Part shown: piece by piece, positions 24,569 to 35,881 of the stretch
How the letters are laid out: each line of letters begins with the position of its first letter
Position numbering within the stretch: position 1 is the first letter of the stretch
Origin: Agrocybe praecox
Lineage: Eukaryota; Basidiomycota; Agaricomycetes; Agaricales; Agrocybaceae
DNA: 64,000 bases
NCBI GenBank assembly: GCA_964017145.1
Contig: OZ024847.1
Location: 1,364,001-1,428,000, forward strand
Reading direction: 5' to 3'
Translations under genes and position numbers: made by a program
Notes under the pieces: generated by a model
Database searches by the model: none
The model's input: the letters and a program-made list of their open reading frames with translations, nothing else
Told to the model about the DNA's origin: nothing

Positions 24569-27515
24569 ATGTCGGATTCAAGGTAAGTTCAAAACTACGC
24601 CATCGGGATATGTGAACGGGTTTGACACGTTTGACGAAACTTTTTTTACTTACCAAACGCTTGCTTTTCTCTTTCTTTCTTCAAAACTTTTCCTTGCCAT
24701 AACGGATGGGTTGCAACATAGAGCTGTATATCGTGATGCCAACGATAGAAGTGGTAGCCAGCGTGGAGTACGGTCGACCCGAACACCCATTGACATGGAC
24801 ACAACGCAGACTGGTCAACATTCAAAGGACCCAGAATCTCAACATCCCAATCGCTCACATTCTGTTCCACATTCTACAGCATCTGCATTCAATGATGGTC
24901 CGAAGCGTGCTATGACTACAATGCCCGTCCCTAGTACGACGACTGGGTCAGACGTTAGGCAACGAACTCGGACAACGTCTAATCCCAAAACACAATCTAG
25001 TGCTAATGCCCGCGGTGGTACGGTACCACGCCCTCCTAATATGCCAGAAAAGAAAGGATCATCGCAGGGTCCGAGATATGTTGTGGAGGATCCTGCGCCA
25101 TCGAGGAATACCCGAGAAGCAGAAGCAAGAGGAAGAGAACAAGAGGATCCACCTTCGTCTTATCTCGTACCTCCGCGAAGACCATATAATCCTACATCAA
25201 GCCCGGACACGAGACAGAGCACGTCGACCTTCCTGAGCCAGACAGAGAACAGCTCGTATTACTCGGTCGAAGAAAATTCGTCTTCCGTCGGTGGTCCTTC
25301 GATGCCTCAACCCCAATATCACGCACCAGCGCCCCAAATGCCCCAGCCATATCGCCGTGATTCTATCAATAACGATAGCGAAGCGAGCTCGGACCAGGAT
25401 TTATCTCCAGAAGCGCAGTATGAAAAATTGTGGAATGCTGCACAAACTGGGGCTCATGCGCCTGCGCCGCCGATGCCTGTACCAGGTATTGCATCGTCGT
25501 CTATGCCTGCACCTTATCTCTATGAAGGTAAAAGTCCTGCAGGAAATGATAATGCAGAATTTGAGGGGAAAGAAGGAGAAGAAAGAAAAAGGCTGGAAGC
25601 ACGTCAACAGGATGGAGGGGCACGTACTACAGACTCTCGGAGGCAGCGTCTTCCTTCTAATGAGAATAGGCACGCGTCCATAGGTCCGGGCGACCAATAT
25701 ACTTCGTCACAGTTCGCATCTTCTCCCGGTATGCCTGTTCCTGCTAAACCGTCAGCTGCCCCTGCTATGCCATCTCCTGGGCCTCAATCTCAGACACAGC
25801 ATCCTAGCTCTCCTCTAGCAAGCAGCGCTAGTGCCGCTGTACCTGCTATTGCACCGTTGAGGATACATCATCCGCGACCAGCTGGAACGGATCAGGCAAC
25901 TTCTTCCAGTACGTTTTCCACAAATCCAAATATTACACCTGCAGCGCCGGTACCTCCAACAATAAATCCATCGAACTTGGGACGTCCGCACCACCAGACA
26001 CAAAATACGTCAGCTGATATTCCAAAGCCCCATGATACACGGCCAGGAGTGGGTTCAACGATACCTTCAAATTCATACTCACGGCCAACTGTTCCAAGCT
26101 CCAACCAATCCAGCTTGGGACGCACTAATTATGTGGTGCCGAATTTTGGCCCTCAAAAACTAAGCGCAGTCGATCCTCGTCCTCCGGGTGCTTCTGCACC
26201 TGGTATACCCTCTGGTGCTAGCAGTAGTGTCACACAAGCGCATAGGCCTCCGCATAGTGGCTCCGCACACTCTCAAGTCCACAATCAACCTCAGAAACCT
26301 CCGACACCCACAAATTCTGCATTCTCCTCATCCCAAGCAGGCAGCAGGATCGAACATCATCAACCAGCAGCACCACCTCCGGGACAGCCAGCAAGTACGC
26401 TGTACGGGCAGACTGGACAGGGAAAATTACCAACTCCCATCTTGTTAAATAATAACAAACCTTCTGTCCCCAATGTTCCACAACAACCTCCTAAGCCTGC
26501 CACGAGCGTTCCCACAGGCGTGACTTCGTCTGCACCAGTTGGACCAACCAAACCGCACAACGCACCTGCTATTTCTCAAACTCAAACTCAGAGCAGCCAT
26601 TCTACTCATAGTATCTCTCAGGCATCACGTCCGCAAACCCAGACACATACAGAACCTAATAAACCTGCCTCTAGTGCTCTGCAAATGCACACATCAACAT
26701 CGTCGAATACTCACTCCCAACCCAAGATTGAGCACCACTCTAAGCCAGCGCCAGCGCCAACGCCCTCTGCAGCTACAGCTGCGATTTCTTCAGGACCGAC
26801 GCGCCCGCACCTCCGTGGCAATCCTAGCCAGATGGACACTCAGTATGTTAACATGCTGCTGGCACTGGATGATATACCCGCTTTGCACAACATCGCCGCC
26901 CAGTTCTTTACGTGGATTCTACTCGCTGGATTTATTCTATTCCCGGGTACTTTCACAAGTCTACAAAATGGAAACGCCACGCTTCCCGAAACAGTGCGAC
27001 AAGAGCTGTTGAAGGTTGTTACAAATTTGCCTTTGTAAGTCAACGATTTGTATATCTCTTAATTGTGTTATTAACCTTGTTCAATTCTTTCTTTATCCTA
27101 GGTTCATTGTTGCTTGGATTTGCACTGGTGTAGGTGTTGCCGGGATGCTGTGGCTATGGTGGAGATGGAGGAAGAACTATATCTGGGCACTGAATAAAAT
27201 CTTCATGTAAGTCGTCTGAATTTATCGTAAAATGTGTATTTACTGGAATTTTGTAGTCCCGGCTTTCTCAACTCCCTAGCTGGTCTTTTGTCAACCATTG
27301 CTAGTGTCTTCGGAGCTCAGCATGGCGATCTGTCAAGGACAAGTTTAGTAACAGTTATCGTTACTGCTGCTTCTACAGGTGTGCTCGGCTTCTTAGCAGG
27401 CTTTTATAGTCTTTGGTTAGTAAGAAGGGTAAAAGCGCGTCACGATCGTGAGGTTGGGAAACAAAGGGCGGGTAAATATGGTGAGGGTGTGGTTGATTTA
27501 TCGAAGAGAAAGTGA
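24569..27515 (+). CDS. Large disordered protein with conserved four-TM C-terminal domain
   Basis: Four exons: 24569-24582 (only 14 nt, MSDS plus part of an Arg codon), 24722-27034, 27102-27206 and 27257-27515, about 896 residues. The start was chosen because the 14-nt exon splices in frame into exon 2; the first in-frame ATG otherwise is 24795. Residues up to about 740 are Pro/Ser/Gln/Thr-rich low complexity. The C-terminus is a compact membrane domain: YVNMLLALDDIPALHNIA, FFTWILLAGFILFPGTFTS, FIVAWICTGVGVAGMLWLW, WRWRKNYIWALNKIFIPGFL and a last helix before a basic tail. This block is conserved in many fungi, usually behind a long variable N-terminus; its role is unknown. The long N-terminus is probably cytosolic. 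Confidence 0.85.
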
Positions 27516-29768
27516 TGTGCAGCGATGTACTATGGATTTTATATATGTGAGATATACGGCTTACTCTGTAGCATATACCCTACTACCCTATTGGATTGCT
27601 ATTTCTTGTATCATGTTGGACGGTCCTCTATGATGTACATACCGTGGTCGAAATTAATATTCATTGACCATACCGCTTTGGGGGTGTCGTTTGGCGCTCA
27701 TAGGAACTTTTTAATTGGCTTAATTTTTGGGAAAATTTATCAAAAATATATTTATCGCAAATGCTAAGGACTCAAGCAGGACTCAGGACATATCTGCCAA
27801 GTTCAACGCTTTAAAATTTAACAACGCGTCGCGTTGGATTTGAAGTCACCTGACACAAATTGTTGCCATCACAAGCGCTTGATAACGAACCCAGAATGAA
27901 ATTATTACAAGTCCTCCGTAAGGATGAGTTTTTATATTGATTGACCAGACCCGACTCGCGCCACTGAGTTGTCTCGTTTTAAATGCCGGGCCGCCAGATC
28001 CCAGAATAGATAATCTTACTCGTTTTGGAATTTAGTCACAGCTACAATGAACTTCACCGTTTTCGACGGTTTGGATCAATGTTTGACTTGTGTTTGACAG
28101 GATTTGAACAGGATTTGATTCTGCCTTAACATTACTTTGATATTTAATTTTTTTTACATATCTTAGAGGCTGTATTTGCTGTTATTCTCGAAAAGTATTT
28201 TATTATCTATGGAAAATACAATTTAATGCACAAAAAATAGTACCTAGGAGTTGCCTAGGAGAGAAAAGAAACGGACTCGTATATGCCATGCGCAGCACTG
28301 GCCCACATTAAACAAGTGGATCTATCACACCCCTGCCCCTCCCGCGAGATCCAGTCCAAAAAGCTATTAAATAGGTGGCCCGTTATGGGTCGCAGTCTCG
28401 TGTGAACCACTTCCGTGGATTGAAAATGCTACTTACATGTCATAGGGGACCAACGTTCGAGGGGGGTTATGTATTTGTATGTACGTACGTAGTTCCATTT
28501 CGATCGCATGATAGGTCTAGATACATGTACAGTTTTCTCCCTCTTAATCCACACCTCTCATAACCCATAACCCCTTATACATTACAACCTATAACTTTCT
28601 CGATTCACCAAGTTGGTTCGCAGGGAAGCCCGACCCATAACCCACTTTCGAGGAAAAACCCATAAAGTTTCCATATTTATGCCACGTGGGAAACATTTAT
28701 GATGGATCTACATATTATGATGAGATTGTGTCACGAAACACCTTTTTGAGCTTGTTCATGTGTTCAGAATGGAAAAAAGCACCAATCCATAGAAAACATT
28801 CAAACCAAGGATAAGACGACACCGGCAACGCTCATAACACAAATAAAGACTACTGGCCATTACCCATCCATTTATGATTCACTGTCTTGTGCCAAAGATT
28901 TGTTTTCTCTCGATATATATGTTTCTATTTTTAGCATCCATCGTCCGCCGACAGATATGGTTAAGAGGGAGACAACTGTACACTGATGAAAGAAGCCAAG
29001 TTCCCGTCGTTAAACTGTTAATCCAAACTTGTTCTTTCCTGCTGTCCTGAGTGACTGTGATGCTTAGGCACCTGCAGTTATCACAATCCCTGTTCCTGTT
29101 AAGCGCGCACCTCACGTGGATCCTAAATTTAGAACACAGAGTTTGTTATGTACAAGATAGAATTCTCTACAAGTGGCAGTATGATTACTGTTGACTGTAT
29201 CGGGAGGTTTCTACGTGCCTGGCAACAATCGGTAACTATAGGTTACAAAGAAAAAAGTAAGGATGAAAGTCATCATAAGAAAGTAGGTATGAGAGTCATA
29301 CTTTGACACTCAAAATATTCACAAAATAAGATGGTGGTCCATGGAAATAATTTCTGTTGAGTTTTAGCCTATGAAATAATTAGAAAGATTCGATCCATTG
29401 AAACAAGATTCGGTCCGATGTAAAAGGGAGAGGGCGCCATCGGAACTTAATCGGAGGAAATGACCACATATCCAAGAGTGCTGGACTACGTTCTTCCGAC
29501 AAAGCCGACCAATGGAATAGACGATTCATCCTGACTATCAAGCATGTCCGACTCAGACGGAGGGTCCTGTAGAGTTCTATTCCCTGAAGCAGCCTTCGCC
29601 ATATTTAATGTAAGCCGGGAGCCCTAGTATAAGGGTAAATTCGTTAAAGCTTTGTTCGTAGACGCAGGGCCTGGCACTCACCGTTATAGAAAGAATAGCA
29701 AGATACCACCTGAAATCGAGGAGATCTCAAAAAAACCAACTCGATGGTGCTTTGAGAGAAAATATGAC
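27516..29768. other. Gene-free stretch
   Basis: About 2.2 kb without a convincing exon chain. AT-rich; a few copies of TAACCCATAACCC-like sequence occur near 28558-28660. Confidence 0.4.
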
Positions 29769-30860
29769 TTACGCAAAAACTCCCTGTGCGACTCCAATCT
29801 GCTTAGTGTTGGAATTTTCGTATACCAGTATAGCCACGCTGAAAACTGCGGATACAAAAGAATAGAGCTCAGTAGATTGACTACCAGTTCCCAATAAAAA
29901 CACTTCACCGATTAATCCCACAGCCCCTACTTCGCTTTCTCTAGACACTAGCGAAACAAACTGTTTCACCTTCCAAAAGGGTCGGTCTTCCATAATCTCC
30001 TTCGCCATTGTAGTTGAGATGATAAGAAAGTGGAAAACCACTGTGCCAACCCTAAAGATGATATTAATCAGATGCAGTCTATCACATACGCAGGAATTGA
30101 AATAACACAAATAACGCCATTCCCATGTGGTTTGCTTTCGGAGGAGCACACAAGGTGGTACCAGAATTCCCCTCGATGACAACTGCAAGTCCGATGGTCT
30201 TAATCATCGTCGTAATTAAAAAGACAGAGGGAAGCAACTGTCTAGCTACTTTGGATCGATTGTGCAAAGCATATACTGAAGAAAAACACGAGCATTCAAA
30301 GTTACGTTTCAACTCTCACGGTCAAGACGCACCTTGGAATAATAAAACAATCTCCACTAGTACCATAGCCATTTGTCCAATAACACATTTGAAAACGTAA
30401 ACTTTCGGACAGATCCACGATTCTTGAGATTCTTTGCGTTCGTAATAGAAGGTGAGGACTCGGTCCAGACTACCACAATATCAGATTACTCAGGGCAACA
30501 AACCCTTCATTTATTCATACGCCAAACATTGTTGTAACGACTCACATTTGAGCGATGAACATCACGTGTCGGGTGGCAAGATATAACGCCTTGATGGCGG
30601 TAGATTCCCCTCTGCTCAATCGCATCACCACCTGTTCGATTAGTAGATGTGTCCTCGGTGAGAGACTTACTTCCACAAGTACTCGACTTCGTCTGTTAAA
30701 TGCACCATCAAGTCCCACCCTTGGGCAACTACGGCAGAAACTAATCAAGTATCATATGGTCTTCAGCAACCCGTCACACGAAGAGGGCAAAAAAGCACAT
30801 ACTAGAAATGAAGTTAACAGCTTCTGAAGGCACTAGCCTGCCTCTTCCTATTGTTGCCAT
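29769..30860 (-). CDS. DUF6533-like membrane protein
   Basis: Minus-strand exons: 30860-30803, 30728-30671, 30614-30546, 30469-30333, 30275-30090 and 30051-29769. They join to the DUF6533 N-terminal pattern: WDLMVHLTDEVEYLW, NRGESTAIKALYLATRHV, then MAMVLVEIVLLFQVYALHNR (the usual LLRVYALYNRSK motif), CAPPKANHMGMALFVLFQF and further hydrophobic segments. These are multi-helix membrane proteins of unknown function that are expanded in Basidiomycota. The first four junctions close in frame with GT...AG sites. The fifth (30090 to 30051) is one base out unless an atypical GC donor at about 30091 is used, so the gene may be slightly broken. The C-terminal end is the least certain. Confidence 0.65.
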
Positions 30861-31439
30861 TATTCTGGAAGCGAGTAAGTCGGGCGTAGAGAAACAGGCG
30901 CTGAGGCTCTCACAAGCATACCTAGGGGTTAACGGTACCGCTATAAGTACCTAGCACGCTAAATCCAGGGTTGACATCTCTGCGACAGATTCCTTCATTT
31001 GACCGACAATCAGCGGCACTAGCCATTAGCAAGCACAATTCAGTCGGAACATTTAACTCTTCATTTTGGGAATTAAAGTAATATACGAAAGGCAGTCAAA
31101 AACTCAGACTCCTGGCATTGCGATGAAACACGGAGCAACCAGGAGGTTACCATCGGAATTAAGTGGTGGAAAGACTTCCAGCTTGCTATACCACTCTCCT
31201 AGACATACATGTCGTTCATATGTTTTGTTGACTGATTTCCTAGATAATATCGATTTGCAAGGGCGATATATCTATACTGTATTACTGTATGCATTGCCCA
31301 AAGAGTCCAAACCGGCTTACATATGCTAGGCCCTCATGAGCCATCCACTATGGGGGGTGGAAGCTAGTGAGTGTCTCGGAACCTTCCGGTGGTAACCTCT
31401 TGGGAGCAACCGTGTCTTGAAGGACAAATCGAGTTCAGG
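30861..31439. other. Intergenic, nothing recognised
   Basis: No supported gene between the DUF6533-like gene and the recyclin pseudogene. Confidence 0.4.
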
Positions 31440-33393
31440 GTCGAGAAAGGGGTATACGTCGTCGCAGAAAGTTTTGACAGATTGTGCAGTCTTCTTTGAA
31501 ACTAAGATTGTACATGTGTCCACAGTTTTTTCTATCTTCTTCTAATCAGATCGTCGCTGGATAAATTCATACACATCCTAGAATATGGATTATCATCATG
31601 ATGCAAGGATTGCTGATTCGATGAGAGAATACTAACCTCCGGTCTGTATGCTCCACCGTACCTAGCGACGTCTTTTACAATGTGGTCAAGATCTTTAGCG
31701 TCTTCAACAACATGTACATGCCCCAGCATTTTCAGATGAGAAAAGTCAGATATAATCGCAGGGATCTAATACAACGAGCGTTTGATAAGATTGACGACCA
31801 CAATAGGCTCACTTGAGATTTGTACGAACACCCACCTTGAGTGAAGTTATGAGTGCGTTATACGCATTCAAATCTGAGACTGCTATGACTTGAAATCCGC
31901 CGCTCAATGATATGATTTGACGTCTAATATGCTTCTGCAGGATACTATGAATGTGTAAGTCCTAAGAAATGCAGGGCATACATAAACGCGACATACCCGA
32001 TCAACCTTAATCCCACTTCTTGGTAGATACTTCCAAAACTTCCTTGCTCGTGCTCCCCTTGAGCAACTTGCAATGATTTTCCAAGCACTGTATTGCTTCA
32101 GTGCAACCTCGTGTTGGACCGAGTTCTAAAGGTGCGTCTTCGGGAGGATAGTATTCGCGAGGCTTTGAAATTGTATAGGTCAAGATAATATGCTCGACCT
32201 ATGGTTACGTATTTGTTAGTAAGCGTCGTTACCCAATAAATGGGTAAGTAGAACCTGAGCCTACCTGGTTCATAAGGACCTCCGTGCCTGCGCTCAGGCC
32301 AGCAGCGACAGAATCATTTAGAGCACTTTCAAACCGTTTTTTGTCTAACCACGGAGTTCATGAAATCGGTTTTATCAATGAGGAGCCTAAACGGGTCTCA
32401 ATCGAAAACTCCAAAGGGGATTATTGTTACATAGACTCACCAATTCCTTATCGAAATAAACCTGCATGATAGATTGGATCATGTCGGAGACATGCACTAG
32501 CTCAAAAAATTGTAACAAGGGAGCAACTCGTGCCGTATCCGCATGTTCTGCGGGTTTGTACGCTTCCATCCTATCAGTTGCTCTGGAGGACATATTCATT
32601 ATGCATTTGCTACGAAGTCAAAGATCCAATAGACTTACTAGGAAAAACCTCGAACAACGTGGCGCTCCCCTAGCGCTCGCAACATGAGGATGAAAATCTC
32701 CTCTATGACATCTCGTACTCGATGACCATAATGCTCTGGATATCCGGAAAAGGTTTCCACTCGCTTCAAAGATTCACGATCGGCATGAATGAGCTCAAGA
32801 GCAACGTCTAATGAAAGGAGCAAATCTAATTGATGTGTTCTCGGGCCCACATCTGAAGCAGCACTTTGCAGAGGTGTGGCGCTGGACGAATTCATGAGAG
32901 GCGTTGGGGACGTTATCTTCAACTGCGATAGAGAAACTAAGAAAGAAGAAATGAACTTTTTGCGTTCAAATACATGAACCACTACGCACCAGAATTCTTC
33001 TCTGATGATTTTATCCTTGTATGTGGCTGATAGTCGTCGTCGTCTTCCCCATCAATTTCAAATAGTGTCCCTTGATCTTTATCCAAGTTTCTCGAGTATC
33101 CCGTGTCCGCCGCAGACCTCGAATTCACATTTCCAGCCCACCGCTGTGGGTTCAGCATTGCGATACCTTGTACAGCAGCATTGCCTCCAGTCATCAGAGC
33201 ACCGCCGACGGCATTGTCTGTCCTCGGAACGATGGTGACAGGAAGCAGGAGAATATTGGTAAAGGAATTCAGCATGTTGCGTTTCAAGACGGCAGGGTTT
33301 TCCGTGGATGAGAGGTATCCTCTAGTGCTGGACCCATTGGCTTGGGTAGGTGAAGTGGAAGAAGCCTGGGAATTTATGGTCAGCGAACCGTGA
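31440..33393 (-). pseudogene. rcy1-like: Recyclin-1 / Sec10-type protein, truncated pseudogene
   Basis: Minus-strand pieces in order: LKRNMLNSFTNILLLPVTIV and GGNAAVQGIAMLNPQRW (about 33310-33130), LLSLDVALELIHADRESLKR with EIFILMLRALGERHV (about 32820-32645), VAPLLQFFELVHVSDMIQSI (about 32540), AGLSAGTEVLMNQ (about 32310-32265), REYYPPEDAPLELGP (about 32150) and MLGHVHVVEDAKDLDHIV (about 31729-31675). This is the C-terminal half of the F-box/Sec10-like recycling factor. Lesions: bases missing near 32385, an extra A in the A6 run near 32342, a lost base near 32035 in EVLEV, a Trp codon turned to TAG near 31543 (RRSD-stop-KKIEK), and a lost base shortly after. The F-box N-terminal half is absent; the hydrophobin lies there instead. 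Confidence 0.85.
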
Positions 33394-33990
33394 CACGACG
33401 CGGTGAAAAAACAACGAGAGTTTGACAATCTATGCAATGGGTAATCGATAATCGATGATGTCCCATGCCTTGCAAAAAATCCGAGGCGGTTGATGAAAGT
33501 AACAAGACCGTTTGGATTTCGGTGCCTCACGAAATTAAAGTTGTAGACATAATTGTGCAAAGGAACTACATTGGATTAATGCCCCATCGTCTGAATGTCG
33601 AGGAGTAGTGGTCCAAGTAGGGAAGATTTTTGCACATATCCCTAAAACATAAGCGTTGGTCTGCATAAACATCGTAGCGTACCATGCATAGCTTGCATGG
33701 TGTTCGTTGCCAGCTAGTGGGTTGCGGGTCCTGTGTTTTGAAGCTTCTAGTGCGCCACAAGTAATATTCTAGGAAGATTTACCAGCATCATTGAATGAAG
33801 CTTCAACGTTCAACGTTCAATGTTCATGCTTAACTTGTCCATTTCAGAGAAAAATGCGTTTCTATGGGTGAGCAGAAAACCTATAAAAGCTCACGAAATT
33901 CAGCAAGCAGTATTCAGGATCCCAACGAGCCACAAAGCCTACTGCCAGCCTTCAAGTTTCAGCTACAATCTCACAACCTTCTAAACAAAA
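33394..33990. other. Upstream region of the hydrophobin gene
   Basis: This holds the edge of the recyclin relic and the hydrophobin promoter region. A short repeated motif (CAACGTTCAA, twice in tandem, then CAATGTTCA) lies at about 33803-33825. No core promoter motif can be assigned with confidence. Confidence 0.35.
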
Positions 33991-34466
33991 ATGTTTTCTT
34001 CCCGCGTCGTCGTCTTCATCGCTGCCTCCGTGGCCATACTTGTCTCCACTGCTCGGCCTGCCTTTGCAGGCGACATCACCAACAGCTGTAACACCGGTGA
34101 AATCCAGTGCTGTACGTGCCTCCTTTTTCCGCTCCGCCGTGTCTGATTTCCGCTTGCTCGTCGATTTTCTTCTTCTGCAGGCGACCAACTCTTTGACTCC
34201 AACAGCGAGCAGGGCAACTGGCTCGCTGGCCTGATTAGCATCGCCGTCGACGCTGTCACCGCTCAAATTGGTGTTTCTTGCGTCCCCGTCACCGCCATCG
34301 GTGTTGGCAGCGGTGCTCAATGCTCCACCCAACCTGTTTGCTGCACTGAAAACCACATGAGTAAGCATCTTCTTTTTCGTTAACGATTTCTATCTCATGC
34401 TCAACCACTTTGTTAATAGATGGCTTGGTCGTTGCTGGATGCAACCCCGTCGGCATCAACGTCTAA
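33991..34466 (+). CDS. Class I hydrophobin
   Basis: Three exons, 33991-34111, 34181-34360 and 34420-34466, give 115 residues. A signal peptide (MFSSRVVVFIAASVAILVST) precedes the eight-cysteine pattern: NSC, QCC, VSC, AQC, VCC and GCN, with the two CC doublets placed as in hydrophobins. The moderately long, hydrophilic spacing between CC and the fourth Cys fits class I. Hydrophobins are secreted, self-assemble at air-water interfaces and coat hyphae and fruiting bodies. The intron positions match those still visible in the remnant at 4914-5160, showing common origin. All junctions close in frame. Confidence 0.93.
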
Positions 34467-35167
34467 ATGTTTCGACGCTCGGGAATCCTTTTTGGGTTGG
34501 GAGCCATTAGAGAGGGATGCAGTAATGTACTAGGTTGGCAATCTCTTTTAGGCAAGCCTGCAGTAGTCGTATTATTTTCTGTGCTTTTCTGTCAGTTATT
34601 AGACACCTTGATATTATACCGATATGTTTTAGTTTCGTTGATCACCCTAAGCAGAGCATATCTTATAAGCAGATTCCTGGAGGACCAGCAAGAAAATTCG
34701 GGCAAATGACCAGTGCGCTGGAGCATCAAAAGACTCGAACAGCTTTTTATTCTAAACAATGAATTGGATTAGCTATGTTCGTTGGAAAGAATAGAGATAG
34801 TGGATAATCATACGACTTCAATAAGAGCGTTCATTAGCGCATATCAGGGTATACAAAAATCATCTACGTAATTAGGAATAGGGGGGGAGGAAATCAAGCA
34901 AATATCCGGAATGGGGTCAGTGAAATCATAGAATAATGGTTAAGTCAAGATGTAATAAACAAGTACGAATTCGACCGTCCGTGCCTGTTCGAGGGAGTAC
35001 TGTGGCAATATGTGGTCGCCATTAAGGGACAGAGTAACAGATGGTAAGCTGGACTAGATAGACAAACAGTTAGTGGATGATGTCTGTGACATATGTCAGG
35101 GTATATGTACGCACATCTCAGGTGTGTACACTCCGGCCATCCATCATTTCGTCACTGGCTCGTGGTA
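34467..35167. other. Intergenic, no supported gene
   Basis: 3' flank of the hydrophobin and 3' flank of the convergent SPT small-subunit gene; nothing else seen. Confidence 0.4.
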
Positions 35168-35617
35168 TCATAGCTCTTTGCGTAGGAGCCCGCCCGCAGC
35201 ACTATCTCCGGTGACCAGTCCAAGCCATTGCCATAGGATCCTTTCGTCTCCTTCTTGGCCCCATAAGTAGTAAATCGCCCTCCGGCGCATCATAATAAGG
35301 TGCTGCGGCATGTATTTGAGGACACCGGTGAACACGAGGAAGAACAGGAGTGCAAAAGTCGTCACTTTCAAAGTAAAAGCGTGTCCTGAGTCAGTCACGC
35401 GGTTTCTCCTGTGCGACCAACGTCGAGAAAGCAAGACAATAGGCTCACAAAGTAGGATCTTTTCCCAAGGTTCCAGCATTGACAAGACAAAAGTAGACTC
35501 GAACCACATACGCTGGCGCCAAAAGAATATGCCGACCTTGGATTTGGGAGGGCGCGTAAAGGTGTGGTCTGGTTTTGCAGGTGGTAACTGCTGATTAGTC
35601 ACAGTCATGGCAGACAT
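35168..35617 (-). CDS. Serine palmitoyltransferase small subunit-like protein, copy 1
   Basis: Two minus-strand exons (35617 to about 35448, and about 35358 to 35168) give about 119 residues. Exon 1 ends FWRQRMWFESTFVLSMLEPW plus EKIL, and exon 2 starts with the TM helix TTFALLFFLVFTGVLKYMPQ and continues HLIMMRRRAIYYLWG. The pairing of LEPWE with a following helix and a KYMPQH motif is the signature of the SPT small-subunit family (animal ssSPTa/b, fungal equivalents), which bind the SPT heterodimer in the ER and stimulate the first step of sphingolipid synthesis. The acceptor in my model (TTTGAAAG) was chosen because it restores the family frame. A paralogue lies at 52398-53142. Confidence 0.8.
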   Translation of the reverse strand: MSAMTVTNQQLPPAKPDHTFTRPPKSKVGIFFWRQRMWFESTFVLSMLEPWEKILLCEPIVLLSRRWSHRRNRVTDSGHAFTLKVTTFALLFFLVFTGVLKYMPQHLIMMRRRAIYYLWGQEGDERILWQWLGLVTGDSAAGGLLRKEL

Positions 35618-35881
35618 GATGGAGTCGTGTAGAGGCCGTGAAGATAGATAAGAGGTGAGACGGTCAAAGTAAGGAGAGACTTGGCAGTTCAATTTTCCAT
35701 TACATTACTTAAATTCACACGGTCAGTAACGTGGTATTGCCGTTCTGCCTCGTCATTACGATCCATTTTTATACTGTAGGATTGCAAAAATTAGGCATTA
35801 TATATGACCGGAATAAATACTTGGTGCAGGTATCTATGTAGGGGGATGACACTACTTTTCGTAAATGCGAGAGTATCTGCT

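Noticed and set aside
24612..24794. Open frame starting at 24612 as the N-terminus of the large four-TM protein
   Set aside because: It begins with GTG, and the stretch is T-rich with an acceptor-like end (ACATAG). Splicing a 14-nt exon with ATG at 24569 into 24722 is in frame and more plausible.
25400..26560. Antisense and alternate-frame open frames within the disordered coding region
   Set aside because: They lie inside a well-supported 2.3-kb exon and are frame shadows.
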